A DNA stretch of 64,000 nt from Neopararhizobium haloflavum (GTDB lineage Bacteria; Pseudomonadota; Alphaproteobacteria; Rhizobiales; Rhizobiaceae), in NCBI RefSeq assembly GCF_002750855.1, contig NZ_NWUC01000001.1, positions 496,001 through 560,000 of the forward strand, written 5' to 3'. The notes beneath the pieces are model-generated. The model saw only the letters and a program-made list of their open reading frames with translations, was not told where the DNA came from and searched no databases. Below, piece by piece: positions 1-12,298 of the stretch (its first letter is position 1; each line of letters starts with the position of its first letter). The translations under genes and the position numbers were made by a program.

Positions 1-1
1 T

Positions 2-886
2 TCCGAGCGTCCCGTCAGTCTGTCCTCGGGCAAGGCCTGTGCGGATGCGTTGGAGGCGGCGGGCTACAGGGTCACGCGCATCGACGTCGACCGGGATGTG
101 TCCTCCGTTCTTGCCGATCTGCGCCCCGATGTCGTTTTCAACGCGCTCCATGGTCCTTTCGGCGAAGATGGCACCATCCAGGGGGTGCTGGAATATCTGG
201 GAATCCCCTACACGCACTCCGGCGTGCTGGCTTCGGCCCTGGCGATGGACAAGGAGCAGTCCAAGAAAGTCGCGAAGGCGGCCGGGGTTCCGGTGGCCGA
301 ATCGAAGGTCATGGACCGGTTCGAATTCGGCTCTTCCCACCCCATGCCTCCACCCTACGTCGTCAAGCCGGTCAACGAGGGGTCGAGCTTTGGCGTCGTG
401 ATCGTCCAGGAGGGGCAGTCGCATCCTTCACAGGTGATCACTTCTGACGAATGGAAGTATGGCGATCGGGTCATGGTCGAGCGATTCGTCGCCGGACGCG
501 AATTGACCTGCGCGGTCATGGGTGACGTGGCACTTGGCGTTACCGAGATCATTCCGGTTGGCCACAGCTTCTATGATTACGATTCAAAATACGTGGCGGG
601 ACAGTCAAAACACGAACTGCCGGCAAAAATTTCACCAAATATTTACCAAAAAATACAGACACTGGCGCTCAAGGCACACAGGGCAATCGGATGCCGCGGC
701 GTCAGTCGATCAGACTTCCGGTACGACGACCGCTTCTCCGAAGATGGCGAAATAATCTGGCTGGAAATCAATACGCAGCCGGGCATGACGCCAACCTCTC
801 TCGTGCCGGAAATCGCCCTGCATGCCGGTCACGGCTTCGGCGAATTGTTGACCTGGATGGTGGAGGACGCTTCTTGTTCGCGTTGA
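2..886 (+). CDS. ddl: D-alanine--D-alanine ligase (5' partial)
   Basis: ATP-grasp ligase that joins two D-Ala molecules to the dipeptide used for UDP-MurNAc-pentapeptide in the cytoplasm. The frame is open from base 2 and the first visible residues, [11 protein letters not shown], match the conserved Ddl N-terminal loop, so the true start lies upstream of the window. Visible motifs are the HGPFGEDG stretch, the ATP-grasp segment [15 protein letters not shown], and the C-terminal metal/D-Ala-binding segment [16 protein letters not shown]. It overlaps ftsQ by 13 bp, as expected inside a division/cell-wall cluster. Nothing looks broken apart from the window edge. Assignment by family motifs and context is firm; DdlA versus DdlB naming cannot be decided, though the dcw location suggests DdlB. 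Confidence 0.95.
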   Translation, partial: SERPVSLSSGKACADALEAAGYRVTRIDVDRDVSSVLADLRPDVVFNALHGPFGEDGTIQGVLEYLGIPYTHSGVLASALAMDKEQSKKVAKAAGVPVAESKVMDRFEFGSSHPMPPPYVVKPVNEGSSFGVVIVQEGQSHPSQVITSDEWKYGDRVMVERFVAGRELTCAVMGDVALGVTEIIPVGHSFYDYDSKYVAGQSKHELPAKISPNIYQKIQTLALKAHRAIGCRGVSRSDFRYDDRFSEDGEIIWLEINTQPGMTPTSLVPEIALHAGHGFGELLTWMVEDASCSR

Positions 887-1806
887 TCGGTAAGGGTGCG
901 TTGAGACGGGCATCGGCCGCAGCAGCCGGTGTGGCGGCTGGCCGCGATGCTGTTGTCCTGCCGCGCCCGCTGCGCCGGGTCGCGCGCTTCCTTTCAGCGC
1001 CCGGCATCAGCGATTGGCCGATCCCGCGCCACATCGGGGCTGTCGCGGCCCTGTCATTCCTTTCGGCGACCGGGGTCTACGGCATGGTCCTCGGCGGTCA
1101 CACCGATCATGTGCTGAGCATGGGGACGGCGGCTGCCGGCTTTGCGCTCGAGGACGTCGCGATCGTCGGCAACCGCGAGACATCGGAAATCGACGTACTT
1201 CAGGCGATCGGCCTTGATGGTGCCCGCTCGGTCGTGGTTCTCGATGCCGCAGCTGCACGCGAGGCGCTGCTGGCGCTGCCCTGGGTCGCGGACGTCAAGG
1301 TGCGCAAGATCTATCCAAGCAAGCTGGAGATCGACCTTCAGGAACGCGAGGCTTTCGCCATCTGGCAGAACGGCAGCGATCTCCTGCTGATCGAGAAGAA
1401 CGGCAACGTCATCGCCAAGATGGACGAACGCAAGTTCATCAATTTGCCATTCTATGTCGGTCTCGGAGCCGATCAGCTGGCTTCTCGGTTTGATCGGTTG
1501 TTCGAGGGGTATCCGGAGCTGAAGCAGCGGGTCCGGGCGAATGTGCGGGTCGCTGACCGCCGCTGGGATCTTTATCTCAAGAACGGCGTCGTCGTGCGCC
1601 TTCCGGAATCCGATCCCGCGGCGGCGGTCGCAGAGCTGGCAAAGCTCGATCGCGAGCGCGACCTGCTCTCGCGTGACCTCGCTGCCGTCGACATGCGGCT
1701 TTCCGATCGCATCACGATCCAACTGACGGAGGAATCGCTGGAGCGTCACCAGGCTGCCGTCGAGCAGCGTGCGAAAGACATCAAGGCGATGGAGCGGCGC
1801 ATATGA
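874..1806 (+). CDS. ftsQ: Cell division protein FtsQ
   Basis: Bitopic inner-membrane divisome protein that links early (FtsA/FtsZ) and late (FtsB/L/W/I) division proteins. The product is 310 aa: a basic cytoplasmic N-terminus, one membrane segment around residues 55-75, a POTRA domain ([17 protein letters not shown], then [18 protein letters not shown]), and the FtsQ/DivIB beta domain ending in an Arg/Glu-rich tail. I chose the TTG at 874, inside the end of ddl, because a GGAGG at 862-866 sits 7 nt upstream and the resulting MFALIGK start resembles rhizobial FtsQ. The frame is open further upstream (to 691), but that extension lies wholly within ddl. The stop overlaps the ftsA start by 4 bp (ATGA). 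Confidence 0.93.
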   Translation: MFALIGKGALRRASAAAAGVAAGRDAVVLPRPLRRVARFLSAPGISDWPIPRHIGAVAALSFLSATGVYGMVLGGHTDHVLSMGTAAAGFALEDVAIVGNRETSEIDVLQAIGLDGARSVVVLDAAAAREALLALPWVADVKVRKIYPSKLEIDLQEREAFAIWQNGSDLLLIEKNGNVIAKMDERKFINLPFYVGLGADQLASRFDRLFEGYPELKQRVRANVRVADRRWDLYLKNGVVVRLPESDPAAAVAELAKLDRERDLLSRDLAAVDMRLSDRITIQLTEESLERHQAAVEQRAKDIKAMERRI

Positions 1807-3134
1807 GCTTGTTCGGTTCATCTTCTTTCGGGGTGCCCCGCATGCGGCCGCTCTCCTCCAAGCGGGCCAGCGTCGTGTCGGTTCTCGACATCGGCTCCTC
1901 CAAGGTCGTCTGCATGATCGGCCGACTGACGCCGCGTGAGGAAAGCCAGCTCCTGCCGGGACGGACCCACCGCATTGAGATCATCGGCATCGGCCACCAG
2001 AAATCACGCGGGATGAAGGCCGGCGTCATCGCCGATCTCGACGCTGTGGAAGGGGCCGTTCGCCTCGCCGTCGAGGCGGCAGAGCGCATGGCGGGGCTGA
2101 CCGTCGAATCGCTGATCGTCAACGTTTCGGCCGGTCGGCTGAAAAGCGACATCTATTCTGGCACGATCGAGCTCGGCGGGCACGAGGTGGACGCCTCGGA
2201 CCTGAAGCGGGTTCTCGCTTCGGCCAGCCAGCAGTCGATGGCGTCGGACCGGGCGATCATTCATTCGCTGCCGACAGCCTTCACGCTGGACGGCGAACGC
2301 GGCATAGCCGACCCGACCGGCATGTATGGCGACGATCTGGGCGTCGACATGCACGTGCTGTCGGCCGAACGCGCGCCGCTGAAGAACCTGGAACTGTGCA
2401 TCAACCGCGCGCATCTGTCGGTCGAGGCGATGGTTGCAACGCCCTATGCAAGCGGGCTTGCGGCTCTGGTCGACGATGAAGCGGAGATGGGCTGCGCGGC
2501 CATCGACCTTGGCGGTGGCACCACGACGATCTCGCTCTTTTCGGAAGGCAAGCTCGTGCATGTCGATGCGATCGCGCTCGGCGGCCATCACGTGACGATG
2601 GATCTTGCACGCGGACTTTCGACGCGCGTCGAGGATGCCGAGCGGCTGAAGGTCGTTCACGGCTCGGCGTTGGCAAGCGGCTCGGACGACCGCGACGTGA
2701 TCTCGATTCCGCCGATCGGCGAGGACGAACGGGACCTGCCGACGCAGGTGCCGCGTGCTCTCGTGGTGCGCATCGTGCGTGCACGGGTAGAGGAGACTCT
2801 GGAAATGATCCGCGACCGGCTGAACAAGTCCGGGCACGGCGGCTCGATCGGCAAACGCATCGTCCTGACCGGAGGTGCCAGCCAACTGACGGGGTTGTCG
2901 GAAGTCGCGCGGCGGGTTCTCGCCCGCAACGTGCGCGTCGGCCGCCCGATGGGCGTGGCCGGACTTCCGGCCGCGGCGAAGGGCCCGGCCTTTTCGACGG
3001 CCGTGGGGCTGATGATCTACCCGCAGGTCGCGGGAATGGAAAACCATGGCGGCGGACTGAGTGTCTTCGGCGCCGCGGGTGGAGCGGGTGGCCGGATCGC
3101 CCGCATGGGCCAGTGGCTCAAGGAAAGTTTTTGA
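1803..3134 (+). CDS. ftsA: Cell division protein FtsA
   Basis: Actin-fold ATPase that anchors FtsZ filaments to the inner membrane and recruits later division proteins. It is 443 aa. Visible actin-like phosphate motifs are LDIGSSKVVCMIG near the N-terminus and AIDLGGGTTTISLF in the middle, followed by the adenosine motif IVLTGGASQLTGL. The C-terminus ends in a short amphipathic stretch (ARMGQWLKESF) of the kind used for membrane targeting. The start codon overlaps the ftsQ stop as ATGA, so translation is probably coupled. ftsZ follows 56 bp downstream. Length and motifs are normal for rhizobial FtsA. Confidence 0.97.
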   Translation: MSLFGSSSFGVPRMRPLSSKRASVVSVLDIGSSKVVCMIGRLTPREESQLLPGRTHRIEIIGIGHQKSRGMKAGVIADLDAVEGAVRLAVEAAERMAGLTVESLIVNVSAGRLKSDIYSGTIELGGHEVDASDLKRVLASASQQSMASDRAIIHSLPTAFTLDGERGIADPTGMYGDDLGVDMHVLSAERAPLKNLELCINRAHLSVEAMVATPYASGLAALVDDEAEMGCAAIDLGGGTTTISLFSEGKLVHVDAIALGGHHVTMDLARGLSTRVEDAERLKVVHGSALASGSDDRDVISIPPIGEDERDLPTQVPRALVVRIVRARVEETLEMIRDRLNKSGHGGSIGKRIVLTGGASQLTGLSEVARRVLARNVRVGRPMGVAGLPAAAKGPAFSTAVGLMIYPQVAGMENHGGGLSVFGAAGGAGGRIARMGQWLKESF

Positions 3135-3190
3135 ACAGCGAAGCTCAGGCCGAGGCGGCAATCGGCCGAAACTGAAAGGGAACGGGTGCC

Positions 3191-4894
3191 ATGACTATTA
3201 AACTTCAAAAGCCGGACATCACCGAGCTTAAGCCACGGATCACCGTTTTCGGTGTTGGTGGCGGCGGCGGTAATGCCGTCAACAACATGATCAATGCCGG
3301 CCTCGAGGGCGTCGACTTCGTCGTCGCCAACACTGATGCCCAGGCTCTTTCGATGACCAAGGCAACGCGTGTCATCCAGATGGGTGTCGCCGTGACCGAA
3401 GGTCTCGGTGCGGGCTCGCGGCCGGAAGTCGGCCGTGCGGCGGCGGAAGAGTGCATCGACGAGATCGTCGATCATCTCTCCGGCACGCACATGTGCTTCG
3501 TCACTGCCGGCATGGGCGGTGGCACCGGAACGGGCGCTGCTCCCGTCGTCGCCCAGGCGGCGCGCGAAAAGGGCATTCTGACCGTCGGCGTCGTCACCAA
3601 GCCCTTCCATTTCGAGGGCGGCCGGCGCATGCGCGTCGCCGATGCGGGCATTGAAGAACTTCAGGCCTGCGTCGACACGCTGATCGTCATCCCGAACCAG
3701 AATCTCTTCCGCATCGCCAACGAGAAGACGACCTTCGCCGATGCCTTCGGCATGGCCGACCAGGTGCTTTATTCGGGTGTTGCCTGCATCACCGACCTGA
3801 TGGTCAAGGAAGGCCTGATCAACCTCGATTTCGCCGACGTCCGTTCGGTCATGCGCGAAATGGGCAAGGCGATGATGGGCACCGGCGAAGCCTCGGGCGA
3901 GGGCCGCGCAATGGCCGCTGCCGAAGCCGCAATCGCCAATCCTCTGCTCGATGAAACGTCGATGAAGGGCGCGCAGGGCCTCCTCATCTCGATCACCGGC
4001 GGGCGTGACATGACGCTCTTCGAAGTCGACGAGGCAGCAACCCGCATCCGCGAGGAAGTCGATCCGGACGCCAACATCATTCTCGGCGCAACCTTCGACG
4101 AGGAGCTGGAAGGCCTCATCCGCGTTTCGGTCGTGGCCACGGGCATCGACAAGTCGGCCGCCGAGATTGGCGGCAACGCGGCCCAGGCACGGGTCAGCGA
4201 ACAGCGCGCCCAGCCGGCTCAGCCAAAGCCCGCCCAGCGTGAAGTTGCGGCCGCGCGCCCCGCCGTTTCGGCTCAGCCTGCGCCGCAGCAACCGTCAGCC
4301 GATCGCCTGGCCGAGACGGTCCGTCGTGCGGAAGCTGATATCGAACGTGAACTGGCAATCGCACCGAAGACCCAGGCCCCGGCGGACGACTTCATGCCGC
4401 AGAGCCGTCTCTTCGCTGCCGCCCAGCCTGTCGAAGCCCAGCAGCAGCGTCCAATGGCTGGCTACCATGTGCCGCCATCCCGTCCTGCGCCTCAGCCGGA
4501 GGCTGTTGTGACACAGCCGGAACCTGCTGCGGAAGGCATGGAGCCGATGGAGCCCGTGCGCATGCCTCGCGTTGAGGATTTCCCGCCGGTCGTTCAGGCG
4601 GAGATCGAGCACCGCCACGCGCGCCAGGAACCGAGCCACGAAGAGCGTGGACCGATGGGCCTTCTGAAGCGCTTGTCGAGCAGCCTTGGCCGGCGCGATG
4701 AAGAAGAGGCTCCGCGTCAGCAGGCCGAACGGCCCGCGCAGGCGGAACGCCGGCAGCTCTCGCCGGAAGCCAGCCTCTATGCGCCGCGCCGCGGACAGCT
4801 GGATGACCAGGGCCGTCAGGCACCAGCAAAGCGTATGCCGGGAGAGGACGAGCAGCTGGAAATTCCGGCCTTCCTGCGTCGCCAGGCAAACTGA
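3191..4894 (+). CDS. ftsZ: Cell division protein FtsZ
   Basis: Tubulin-like GTPase that forms the Z ring. The 567 aa protein has the GTP-binding signature [12 protein letters not shown] and a conserved catalytic core over about residues 10-320. A long Pro/Gln/Ala/Arg-rich intrinsically disordered linker (about residues 325-550) follows, and it ends in the conserved peptide [12 protein letters not shown] that binds FtsA and other partners. Such a long linker is typical of alphaproteobacterial, especially rhizobial, main FtsZ and much longer than the 383 aa E. coli protein. The gene has its own leader of 56 bp after ftsA. A strong inverted repeat follows the stop codon. Confidence 0.98.
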   Translation: MTIKLQKPDITELKPRITVFGVGGGGGNAVNNMINAGLEGVDFVVANTDAQALSMTKATRVIQMGVAVTEGLGAGSRPEVGRAAAEECIDEIVDHLSGTHMCFVTAGMGGGTGTGAAPVVAQAAREKGILTVGVVTKPFHFEGGRRMRVADAGIEELQACVDTLIVIPNQNLFRIANEKTTFADAFGMADQVLYSGVACITDLMVKEGLINLDFADVRSVMREMGKAMMGTGEASGEGRAMAAAEAAIANPLLDETSMKGAQGLLISITGGRDMTLFEVDEAATRIREEVDPDANIILGATFDEELEGLIRVSVVATGIDKSAAEIGGNAAQARVSEQRAQPAQPKPAQREVAAARPAVSAQPAPQQPSADRLAETVRRAEADIERELAIAPKTQAPADDFMPQSRLFAAAQPVEAQQQRPMAGYHVPPSRPAPQPEAVVTQPEPAAEGMEPMEPVRMPRVEDFPPVVQAEIEHRHARQEPSHEERGPMGLLKRLSSSLGRRDEEEAPRQQAERPAQAERRQLSPEASLYAPRRGQLDDQGRQAPAKRMPGEDEQLEIPAFLRRQAN

Positions 4895-4915
4895 CCCGAA
4901 GCGGTCACAATTGAT

Positions 4916-4944
4916 GCAACGCGCACAGAATACGTGCGCGTTGC
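4916..4944 (+). terminator. Perfect hairpin after ftsZ
   Basis: Two 11-base arms, GCAACGCGCAC and GTGCGCGTTGC, flank a 7-base loop 22 bp after the ftsZ stop. The stem is perfect and GC-rich. No uninterrupted T tract follows directly, although AT-rich sequence lies within 30 bp. It probably ends or stabilises the dcw transcript before lpxC; a Rho-independent terminator is not proven. The rest of the 278 bp ftsZ-lpxC gap shows no gene. Confidence 0.55.
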
Positions 4945-5172
4945 TATACGTCCAAATTGCTGAATTCATTAATTTAATTATTGTTTCTCCGTTTGCTCAT
5001 TTATTAATATTTCGAAAAGAACCGTGATTTTGCGATGCGCAACGGCGCACGTATCTTGCGGAAATACCGCGGGGGGAGCGGGGCCGCAGAGACGCACGTA
5101 TTGCGCGTTGCCCTTGATTGACCGCAGGGCGTGACCAGCGTCGCGCCGCTTCGAAGAATTGGGCAGCTGTTG

Positions 5173-6126
5173 ATGACATCATCATGGAACGTGTTTCAGA
5201 CCACTATCGCGCGACCGGTGTCGCTCGCCGGGATCGGCGTTCATAGCGGCAAGGATGTTCACGCGACCTTCCTGCCGGCAGATCCCGATAGTGGGGTCGT
5301 GCTGCGGCGGGTGTTCGACAATGGACGCACACACGATATTCGGGCCGTCTCGGCTCAGGTCGCCTCCACCGACCTTTCGACCGTTCTTTCGCGCGACGGC
5401 ATTACGATCGGAACGGTTGAGCATCTCATGGCCGCATTCGCCGGGCTTGGCGTCGACAATGTCGTCGTCGAACTGGATGGCGGCGAGGTGCCGATCATGG
5501 ACGGGTCGGCCGAGGCCTTCGTCGAAGCGATCGATTCCGTTGGTCTCAGCGAACAGGACGTGAAGCGCCGTTTCATTCGTGTGCGCAAGCCGGTGCGCGT
5601 GGAGATGGGCGGCTCGTGGGGCGAGTTCGTGCCCCATGACGGGCAGCGCTTCGAGATCGAGATCGATTTCGACAGCCCGGTGATCGGCCGCCAGAATTTC
5701 GAGAGCGATCTCGATCCGGCAACATTTCGCAGCGCGCTGGCTCGCTCGCGCACATTCGGCTTCATGCGCGATGTGGAGCGGCTTTGGGCCGCCGGCTATG
5801 CGCTTGGCGCGTCGCTGGAAAATTCGGTGGTGGTCGCCGATGATGACCGTGTCATCAATGTCGAAGGTCTTCGTTTCAAGGATGAATTCGTTCGCCACAA
5901 GGCGCTGGATGCGGTGGGGGATCTCGCCTTGGCCGGCGCTCCGTTCATCGGCTGTTTTCGATCCTACCGCGGCGGCCACAAGCTGAATGCGCTTGCGCTC
6001 AAGGCATTGCTGGACGACCTGTCCGCCTACGATGTCGTCGAAGCACCGGGGCGACGGGACGTTCGCCGGCGGCGCGGCGACGTGGTTGCGATCAATGCAC
6101 CGGCTTTCGCTCCCTGGACTCTTTGA
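5173..6126 (+). CDS. lpxC: UDP-3-O-acyl-N-acetylglucosamine deacetylase
   Basis: Zinc-dependent deacetylase that performs the committed step of lipid A synthesis in the cytoplasm. The start at ATG 5173 gives 317 aa, the usual LpxC length, beginning with the conserved QTTIARPVSLAGIGVHSG segment; an upstream in-frame GTG at 5131 would add 14 unconserved residues. Zinc and catalytic signatures are visible: HLMAAFAGLGVDN near residue 75, RHKALDAVGDLALAG (His and Asp ligands) near 235, and GGHKLNALALKALL near 265. It sits between ftsZ and bamD, the standard rhizobial position. In other proteobacteria LpxC is controlled by FtsH proteolysis; whether this C-terminus carries a degron cannot be seen. 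Confidence 0.96.
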   Translation: MTSSWNVFQTTIARPVSLAGIGVHSGKDVHATFLPADPDSGVVLRRVFDNGRTHDIRAVSAQVASTDLSTVLSRDGITIGTVEHLMAAFAGLGVDNVVVELDGGEVPIMDGSAEAFVEAIDSVGLSEQDVKRRFIRVRKPVRVEMGGSWGEFVPHDGQRFEIEIDFDSPVIGRQNFESDLDPATFRSALARSRTFGFMRDVERLWAAGYALGASLENSVVVADDDRVINVEGLRFKDEFVRHKALDAVGDLALAGAPFIGCFRSYRGGHKLNALALKALLDDLSAYDVVEAPGRRDVRRRRGDVVAINAPAFAPWTL

Positions 6127-6276
6127 CCTCATGGGACGAACCGGTCGGTAAAACGACGGTCGGTCATAAAAAAGCGCCATTGGCTGATGATTACGCCCCC
6201 TGGACATTGCGGGGCCCCCGCATTTGCGGCTAGAAGGCGCAGGTGCGAGGCAGAACGGCACACGAGGTTATTGCAT

Positions 6277-7143
6277 ATGACAGGCGCAGTTCGGCAATTG
6301 CAGCGTAAGCGCGCGCGCAACGTTCTTGTTGCCATCGGTATCGGCTTGGCCGGTGCCGGGCTTGCCGGTTGCCAGACCGATCCGGACATTGATATCAGCG
6401 CTTACGCTGCCGAGACCGATCCGCCGGACGTGCTCTACAATCAGGGGCTCGCCAATCTGCAGGGTGGCCGCCTGCAGGAAGCGGCCCGCAAGTTCGAGGC
6501 CATCGACAAGCAGCACCCCTATTCGGAATTTGCCCGGCGCGGCATGGTCATGGGCGCGTTCGCGCGTTATCGCAGCGGCGACTACGAAGAAGCGATCTCG
6601 GCAGCCAACCGCTATCTCAGCCTTTATCCCGGCGAAGAAGATGCGGCTTACGCGCAATATATCGTCGGCCTGTCCTATTTCCGTCAAATCCGCGACGTGA
6701 CACAGGACCAGCGCGAATCAGCGCGGGCGATCCAGGCGATGCAGGAAGTCGTCGATCGCTATCCCGACAGTGAATATGTCGAGGATGCACAGGCCAAGGT
6801 GCGCTTCGCCCGCGACCAGCTCGCCGGCAAGGAAATGCAGGTAGGGCGCTATTACCTGGAGCGCCGGGAGTATGTGGCGGCGATCAACCGCTTCCGCAAC
6901 GTTATCGAGCGCTATCCCCAGACCCGGCAGGTCGAAGAAGCGCTGGCCCGTCTCGTCGAGGCCAACTACGCGATGGGCCTGACGGATGAGGCCCAGACGG
7001 CAGCCGCCGTGCTTGGACACAACTTCCCTGACAGCCAGTGGTATGCGGATTCCTTCACGCTCCTCCAGTCTGGCGGACTCGAGCCGCGCGAGAATCGCGG
7101 GTCGTGGATTTCGCGTGCCGGTGCACGCATCCTCGGTGCTTGA
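6277..7143 (+). CDS. bamD: Outer membrane assembly lipoprotein BamD
   Basis: Lipoprotein of the BAM complex that inserts beta-barrel proteins into the outer membrane (ComL/YfiO family). The product is 288 aa. A lipoprotein signal ends in LAGAGLAGC, with the modified Cys about 30 residues from the start, followed by tetratricopeptide-type repeats: [21 protein letters not shown], then the YSEFARRGM and [14 protein letters not shown] repeats. I chose ATG 6277 because GAGG at 6264-6267 is well spaced and the signal peptide then has normal length; the frame is open upstream to 6187 without a sensible signal. Located directly before recN, as in other rhizobia. Confidence 0.94.
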   Translation: MTGAVRQLQRKRARNVLVAIGIGLAGAGLAGCQTDPDIDISAYAAETDPPDVLYNQGLANLQGGRLQEAARKFEAIDKQHPYSEFARRGMVMGAFARYRSGDYEEAISAANRYLSLYPGEEDAAYAQYIVGLSYFRQIRDVTQDQRESARAIQAMQEVVDRYPDSEYVEDAQAKVRFARDQLAGKEMQVGRYYLERREYVAAINRFRNVIERYPQTRQVEEALARLVEANYAMGLTDEAQTAAAVLGHNFPDSQWYADSFTLLQSGGLEPRENRGSWISRAGARILGA

Positions 7144-7233
7144 TCTGACGGCTGGCCTGTTCCAAACATGGAAAGGTTTGGGTTCCGGCGCGACGAGTCG
7201 TCGGCTGGCGCGGGGCGTTAGGCTCTAGGATCA

Positions 7234-8904
7234 ATGCTTTCACAGCTTTCCATCCGCGATATCGTGCTGATCGAGCGGCTGGACCTCGTATTTGATGCGG
7301 GCATGTCCGTGCTGACCGGCGAAACGGGCGCCGGCAAATCCATCCTCCTCGATGCGCTTTCCCTTGCGCTTGGTGCGCGCGGCGACGGCTCGCTCGTGCG
7401 CCAGGGCGCCGAGCGCGGCCAGGTGACGGCCGTGTTCGACGTTCCGGTGGCCCATCCGGCTCGTCAGTTCGTTCGCGACAGCGGCCTTGATGACGAGGGC
7501 GACCTCATCTTGCGCCGCGTTCAATCCGCTGACGGGCGTACCCGAGTCTTCCTCAACGATCAGCCGACCAGCGTGGCGACGATGCGCGAGCTGGGCCGTC
7601 ATCTCGTGGAGATTCACGGACAGCACGACGATCGCGCGCTCATCGAGACCGACATGCACCGTATCCTGCTCGATGCGTTCGGTGGCATGGGCGAGGAGGC
7701 GCGGTCGGTCGCGGGCCTTCATGCGGCCTGGCGGCAAGCATTGCGGGCGCGCGATGCGCACCGCGCCAAAGTGGAGGAGGCGGCGCGGGAGGCCGACTAT
7801 CTTCGCTCGTCCTTTGCCGAACTCGACCAACTCAGTCCACTCGACGGTGAAGAGGACGAGCTGGCCGGGCGCCGCGCAGACATGATGCGGGCGGAAAGGC
7901 TGGCCAGCGACATCAAGGAAGCCGAGGAGGTGCTTGCCGGCCCTGGGTCGCCTGTGCCGCTCATCAGTTCGCTCGTCCGCAAGCTGGAGCGCAAATCGGC
8001 GGAAGCGCCGGGCCTTCTGGAAGAGACGGTCGAGGCGCTGGACGGCGCGCTGCGGCAGCTCGGCGATGCGCAGATGGCCGTGGAAGCGGCGATGCGCAAG
8101 GCCGACTTCGACCCACACGAATTGGAACGGACCGAAGAACGCCTTTTCGCGCTGCGCGGGGCCTCCCGGAAGTTCAACGTGCCTGTCAGCGAACTGCCGG
8201 CGCTCGCCCAGCGGATGATGGACGACCTTTCCGACCTCGATGCAGGCGAGGAGAAGCTGAAAGCGCATGAGATCGCTGTCGGCGAAACGCTTGCCGCCTT
8301 CAATGCCGCGGCCCGTGCCCTGTCGGACAAGCGTCATCACACAGCGAACGCCTTGACAGAAGCGGTGATGACGGAGCTCCCCGCGCTCAAGCTGGAGCGG
8401 GCCGCTTTCATGGTCCATATCGAGACCGATCAGGATCGCCCATCGCCGGACGGCATCGACAAGGTCGAGTTTCATGTGCGAACCAATCCGGGGACGCGCG
8501 CCGGACCCATAATGAAGGTCGCTTCCGGGGGCGAACTTTCCCGTTTCCTGCTGGCGCTCAAGGTCGCGCTCGCCGATCGCGGTTCGGCCCCGACCCTCGT
8601 CTTCGATGAGATCGACACAGGTGTCGGTGGCGCGGTGGCCGATGCGATCGGACAGCGTCTCAAGCGACTTTCGGACAGGGTACAGGTGCTCTCCGTCACC
8701 CATGCGCCGCAGGTTGCTGCGCGCGCCGCCACCCATTTCCTGATCGCCAAGGGTCCCAACGATGCCGATGCGATCGCGACGAAGGTGACGGCTATCGACG
8801 CTGCGGGACGCCGCGAGGAAATCGCAAGGATGCTGGCCGGTGCCACGGTCACCAGCGAGGCACGGGCGGCAGCCGACAGACTGCTTTCGGAAAATGCGCG
8901 TTGA
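7234..8904 (+). CDS. recN: DNA repair protein RecN
   Basis: SMC-like ATPase that acts early in double-strand break repair by recombination. The 556 aa product has Walker A (GETGAGKSILLDAL) at the N-terminus, long coiled-coil arms in the middle rich in Glu/Arg/Ala, then the ABC signature (ASGGELSRFLLALKV) and Walker B (LVFDEIDTGVGG), followed by the H-loop region SVTHAPQVAARA. Order and length match the RecN family. It is followed 67 bp later by ligA and probably shares a transcript with it. I see no LexA-type operator that I can defend in the 90 bp upstream. Confidence 0.96.
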   Translation: MLSQLSIRDIVLIERLDLVFDAGMSVLTGETGAGKSILLDALSLALGARGDGSLVRQGAERGQVTAVFDVPVAHPARQFVRDSGLDDEGDLILRRVQSADGRTRVFLNDQPTSVATMRELGRHLVEIHGQHDDRALIETDMHRILLDAFGGMGEEARSVAGLHAAWRQALRARDAHRAKVEEAAREADYLRSSFAELDQLSPLDGEEDELAGRRADMMRAERLASDIKEAEEVLAGPGSPVPLISSLVRKLERKSAEAPGLLEETVEALDGALRQLGDAQMAVEAAMRKADFDPHELERTEERLFALRGASRKFNVPVSELPALAQRMMDDLSDLDAGEEKLKAHEIAVGETLAAFNAAARALSDKRHHTANALTEAVMTELPALKLERAAFMVHIETDQDRPSPDGIDKVEFHVRTNPGTRAGPIMKVASGGELSRFLLALKVALADRGSAPTLVFDEIDTGVGGAVADAIGQRLKRLSDRVQVLSVTHAPQVAARAATHFLIAKGPNDADAIATKVTAIDAAGRREEIARMLAGATVTSEARAAADRLLSENAR

Positions 8905-8929
8905 TGCGGTGATTTTCGCCGCGCCCTGA

Positions 8930-11101
<2,172 letters not shown>

Positions 11102-11121
11102 CGCGTGCTGCGAGCCAAGGA

Positions 11122-11177
11122 TCAGCACCGCTGACTGTCCGTTCACCCGTTTTCATTTGACTGGTCAGCAGTGCTGA
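11122..11177 (+). terminator. Imperfect inverted repeat after ligA
   Basis: Arms TCAGCACCGCTGAC (11122-11135) and GTCAGCAGTGCTGA (11164-11177) pair with one mismatch around a 28-base loop that contains a short T run. It starts 21 bp after the ligA stop and could end that transcript or act as a site ahead of azlC. It lacks a classic U tract. Confidence 0.35.
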
Positions 11178-11245
11178 CCGAAATTGGCTGAGCGCGCATC
11201 TCGCGTTTCGCAAAGCCGCCAGCGTGGGTCGCACCGACGGGCGGG

Positions 11246-11986
11246 ATGATCCTTCCGATTGGGTTCTTCATGGCAAGCTCTTCCAGGAGCGACTTCCTGT
11301 CCGGCATCAGAGACAGCGTACCCGTCATCGTCGCGGCGGCGCCATTCGGCGTTCTTTTCGGCGCGCTGGCAGTCGATAACGGGTTGAGCCTTTTCGAGAC
11401 CGTACTGATGAGTGCCTCGATATACGCCGGTGCCAGCCAGATGGTCGGGATCGAGCTTTTCGGCGGCACCGTCGCCCCCTGGCTGGTCGTGCTGTCGATC
11501 TTCGCCGTCAACTTTCGCCACGTCCTCTATTCGGCCGCTGTCGGGCGGCGCATCACGCATTTCACGCCGCTGCAGAAGGCATGTGCGTTCTTCTTCCTCA
11601 TCGATCCGCAATATGCCGAGACGGAACGCCGGGCCGAACAGGAAAAGCCGATCACTGTCGCATGGTATTTCGGCATGGGCGTGCCGGTATATCTCTTCTG
11701 GGTACTGGAAGGGTTCCTCGGCGGGGTCTTCGGGGGGCTGATCAGCGAGCCGGAGACCTACGGGATCGATTTCCTGCTGCCGCTCTACTTTCTCGGCCTG
11801 GTGCTCGGCTTTCGCACGCGTCGCAACTGGACGCCGGTCGTCATCGCCAGCGCGATCGGATCGATCATCGCGTTCCATTTCATCGGATCGCCGTGGCATG
11901 TGAGCGTCGGTGCGCTCACCGGCATCGCCCTTGCCGCCGTGATCGCGCCTCCGGTTCGGCCGGGCAGGGAGAGGGCATCACAATGA
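11246..11986 (+). CDS. azlC: AzlC-family amino-acid exporter, large subunit
   Basis: Large membrane subunit of a two-component branched-chain amino-acid (or azaleucine) exporter. The 246 aa product is strongly hydrophobic with about seven membrane segments. It carries the AzlC features PFGVLFGALAVDNGLS, SASIYAGASQMVGIELF and NFRHVLYSAAVG. The start is uncertain between ATG 11246 and ATG 11270 (MASSSRSDF); neither has a strong ribosome-binding site. The stop overlaps the azlD start by 4 bp, so the two subunits are translationally coupled. The family is often under Lrp/AsnC or LysR regulators, but none is adjacent here. Confidence 0.88.
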   Translation: MILPIGFFMASSSRSDFLSGIRDSVPVIVAAAPFGVLFGALAVDNGLSLFETVLMSASIYAGASQMVGIELFGGTVAPWLVVLSIFAVNFRHVLYSAAVGRRITHFTPLQKACAFFFLIDPQYAETERRAEQEKPITVAWYFGMGVPVYLFWVLEGFLGGVFGGLISEPETYGIDFLLPLYFLGLVLGFRTRRNWTPVVIASAIGSIIAFHFIGSPWHVSVGALTGIALAAVIAPPVRPGRERASQ

Positions 11987-12291
11987 CCGATCCCTTCACC
12001 GTCAATGTCTGGATCATCCTGTTCGGCGCGCTGGCCACCTACGCCACGCGTTTCGGCGGCCATGTCGTGCTGTCGCGCTTCGAGAAGATACACCCGCGCG
12101 TGGAGGCCGCTCTCAATGCCGTGCCGGCCGCGGTCCTGACGACCCTCGTCGCACCGGCCGCCGTCTTCAACGGTCCGGCCGAGGCCATCACCATGGCGCT
12201 CGCGCTCATCGTCGGTTGGCGCGCACCGATGCTCGTCGTTGTCTTCCTCGGTGCGGCCACCGTTGCACTGCTGCGCAGCCTGATCGGCTGA
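11983..12291 (+). CDS. azlD: AzlD-family amino-acid exporter, small subunit
   Basis: Small membrane partner of AzlC, 102 aa, starting at ATG 11983 within the ATGA overlap with azlC. It has four hydrophobic segments and the family's early TYATRFGGHVVL (usual form TYxxRxxP) plus NAVPAAVLTTLVAP in the middle. The gene is easily missed because the same frame is open far upstream (to 11581) inside azlC; that longer reading is spurious. It ends 7 bp before the convergent pepP stop. Confidence 0.86.
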   Translation: MTDPFTVNVWIILFGALATYATRFGGHVVLSRFEKIHPRVEAALNAVPAAVLTTLVAPAAVFNGPAEAITMALALIVGWRAPMLVVVFLGAATVALLRSLIG

Positions 12292-12298
12292 TCGTCGG

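Noticed and set aside
691..873. Longer N-terminus of FtsQ
   Set aside because: The open frame before 874 lies inside ddl, with no suitable start near a ribosome-binding site and no FtsQ similarity.
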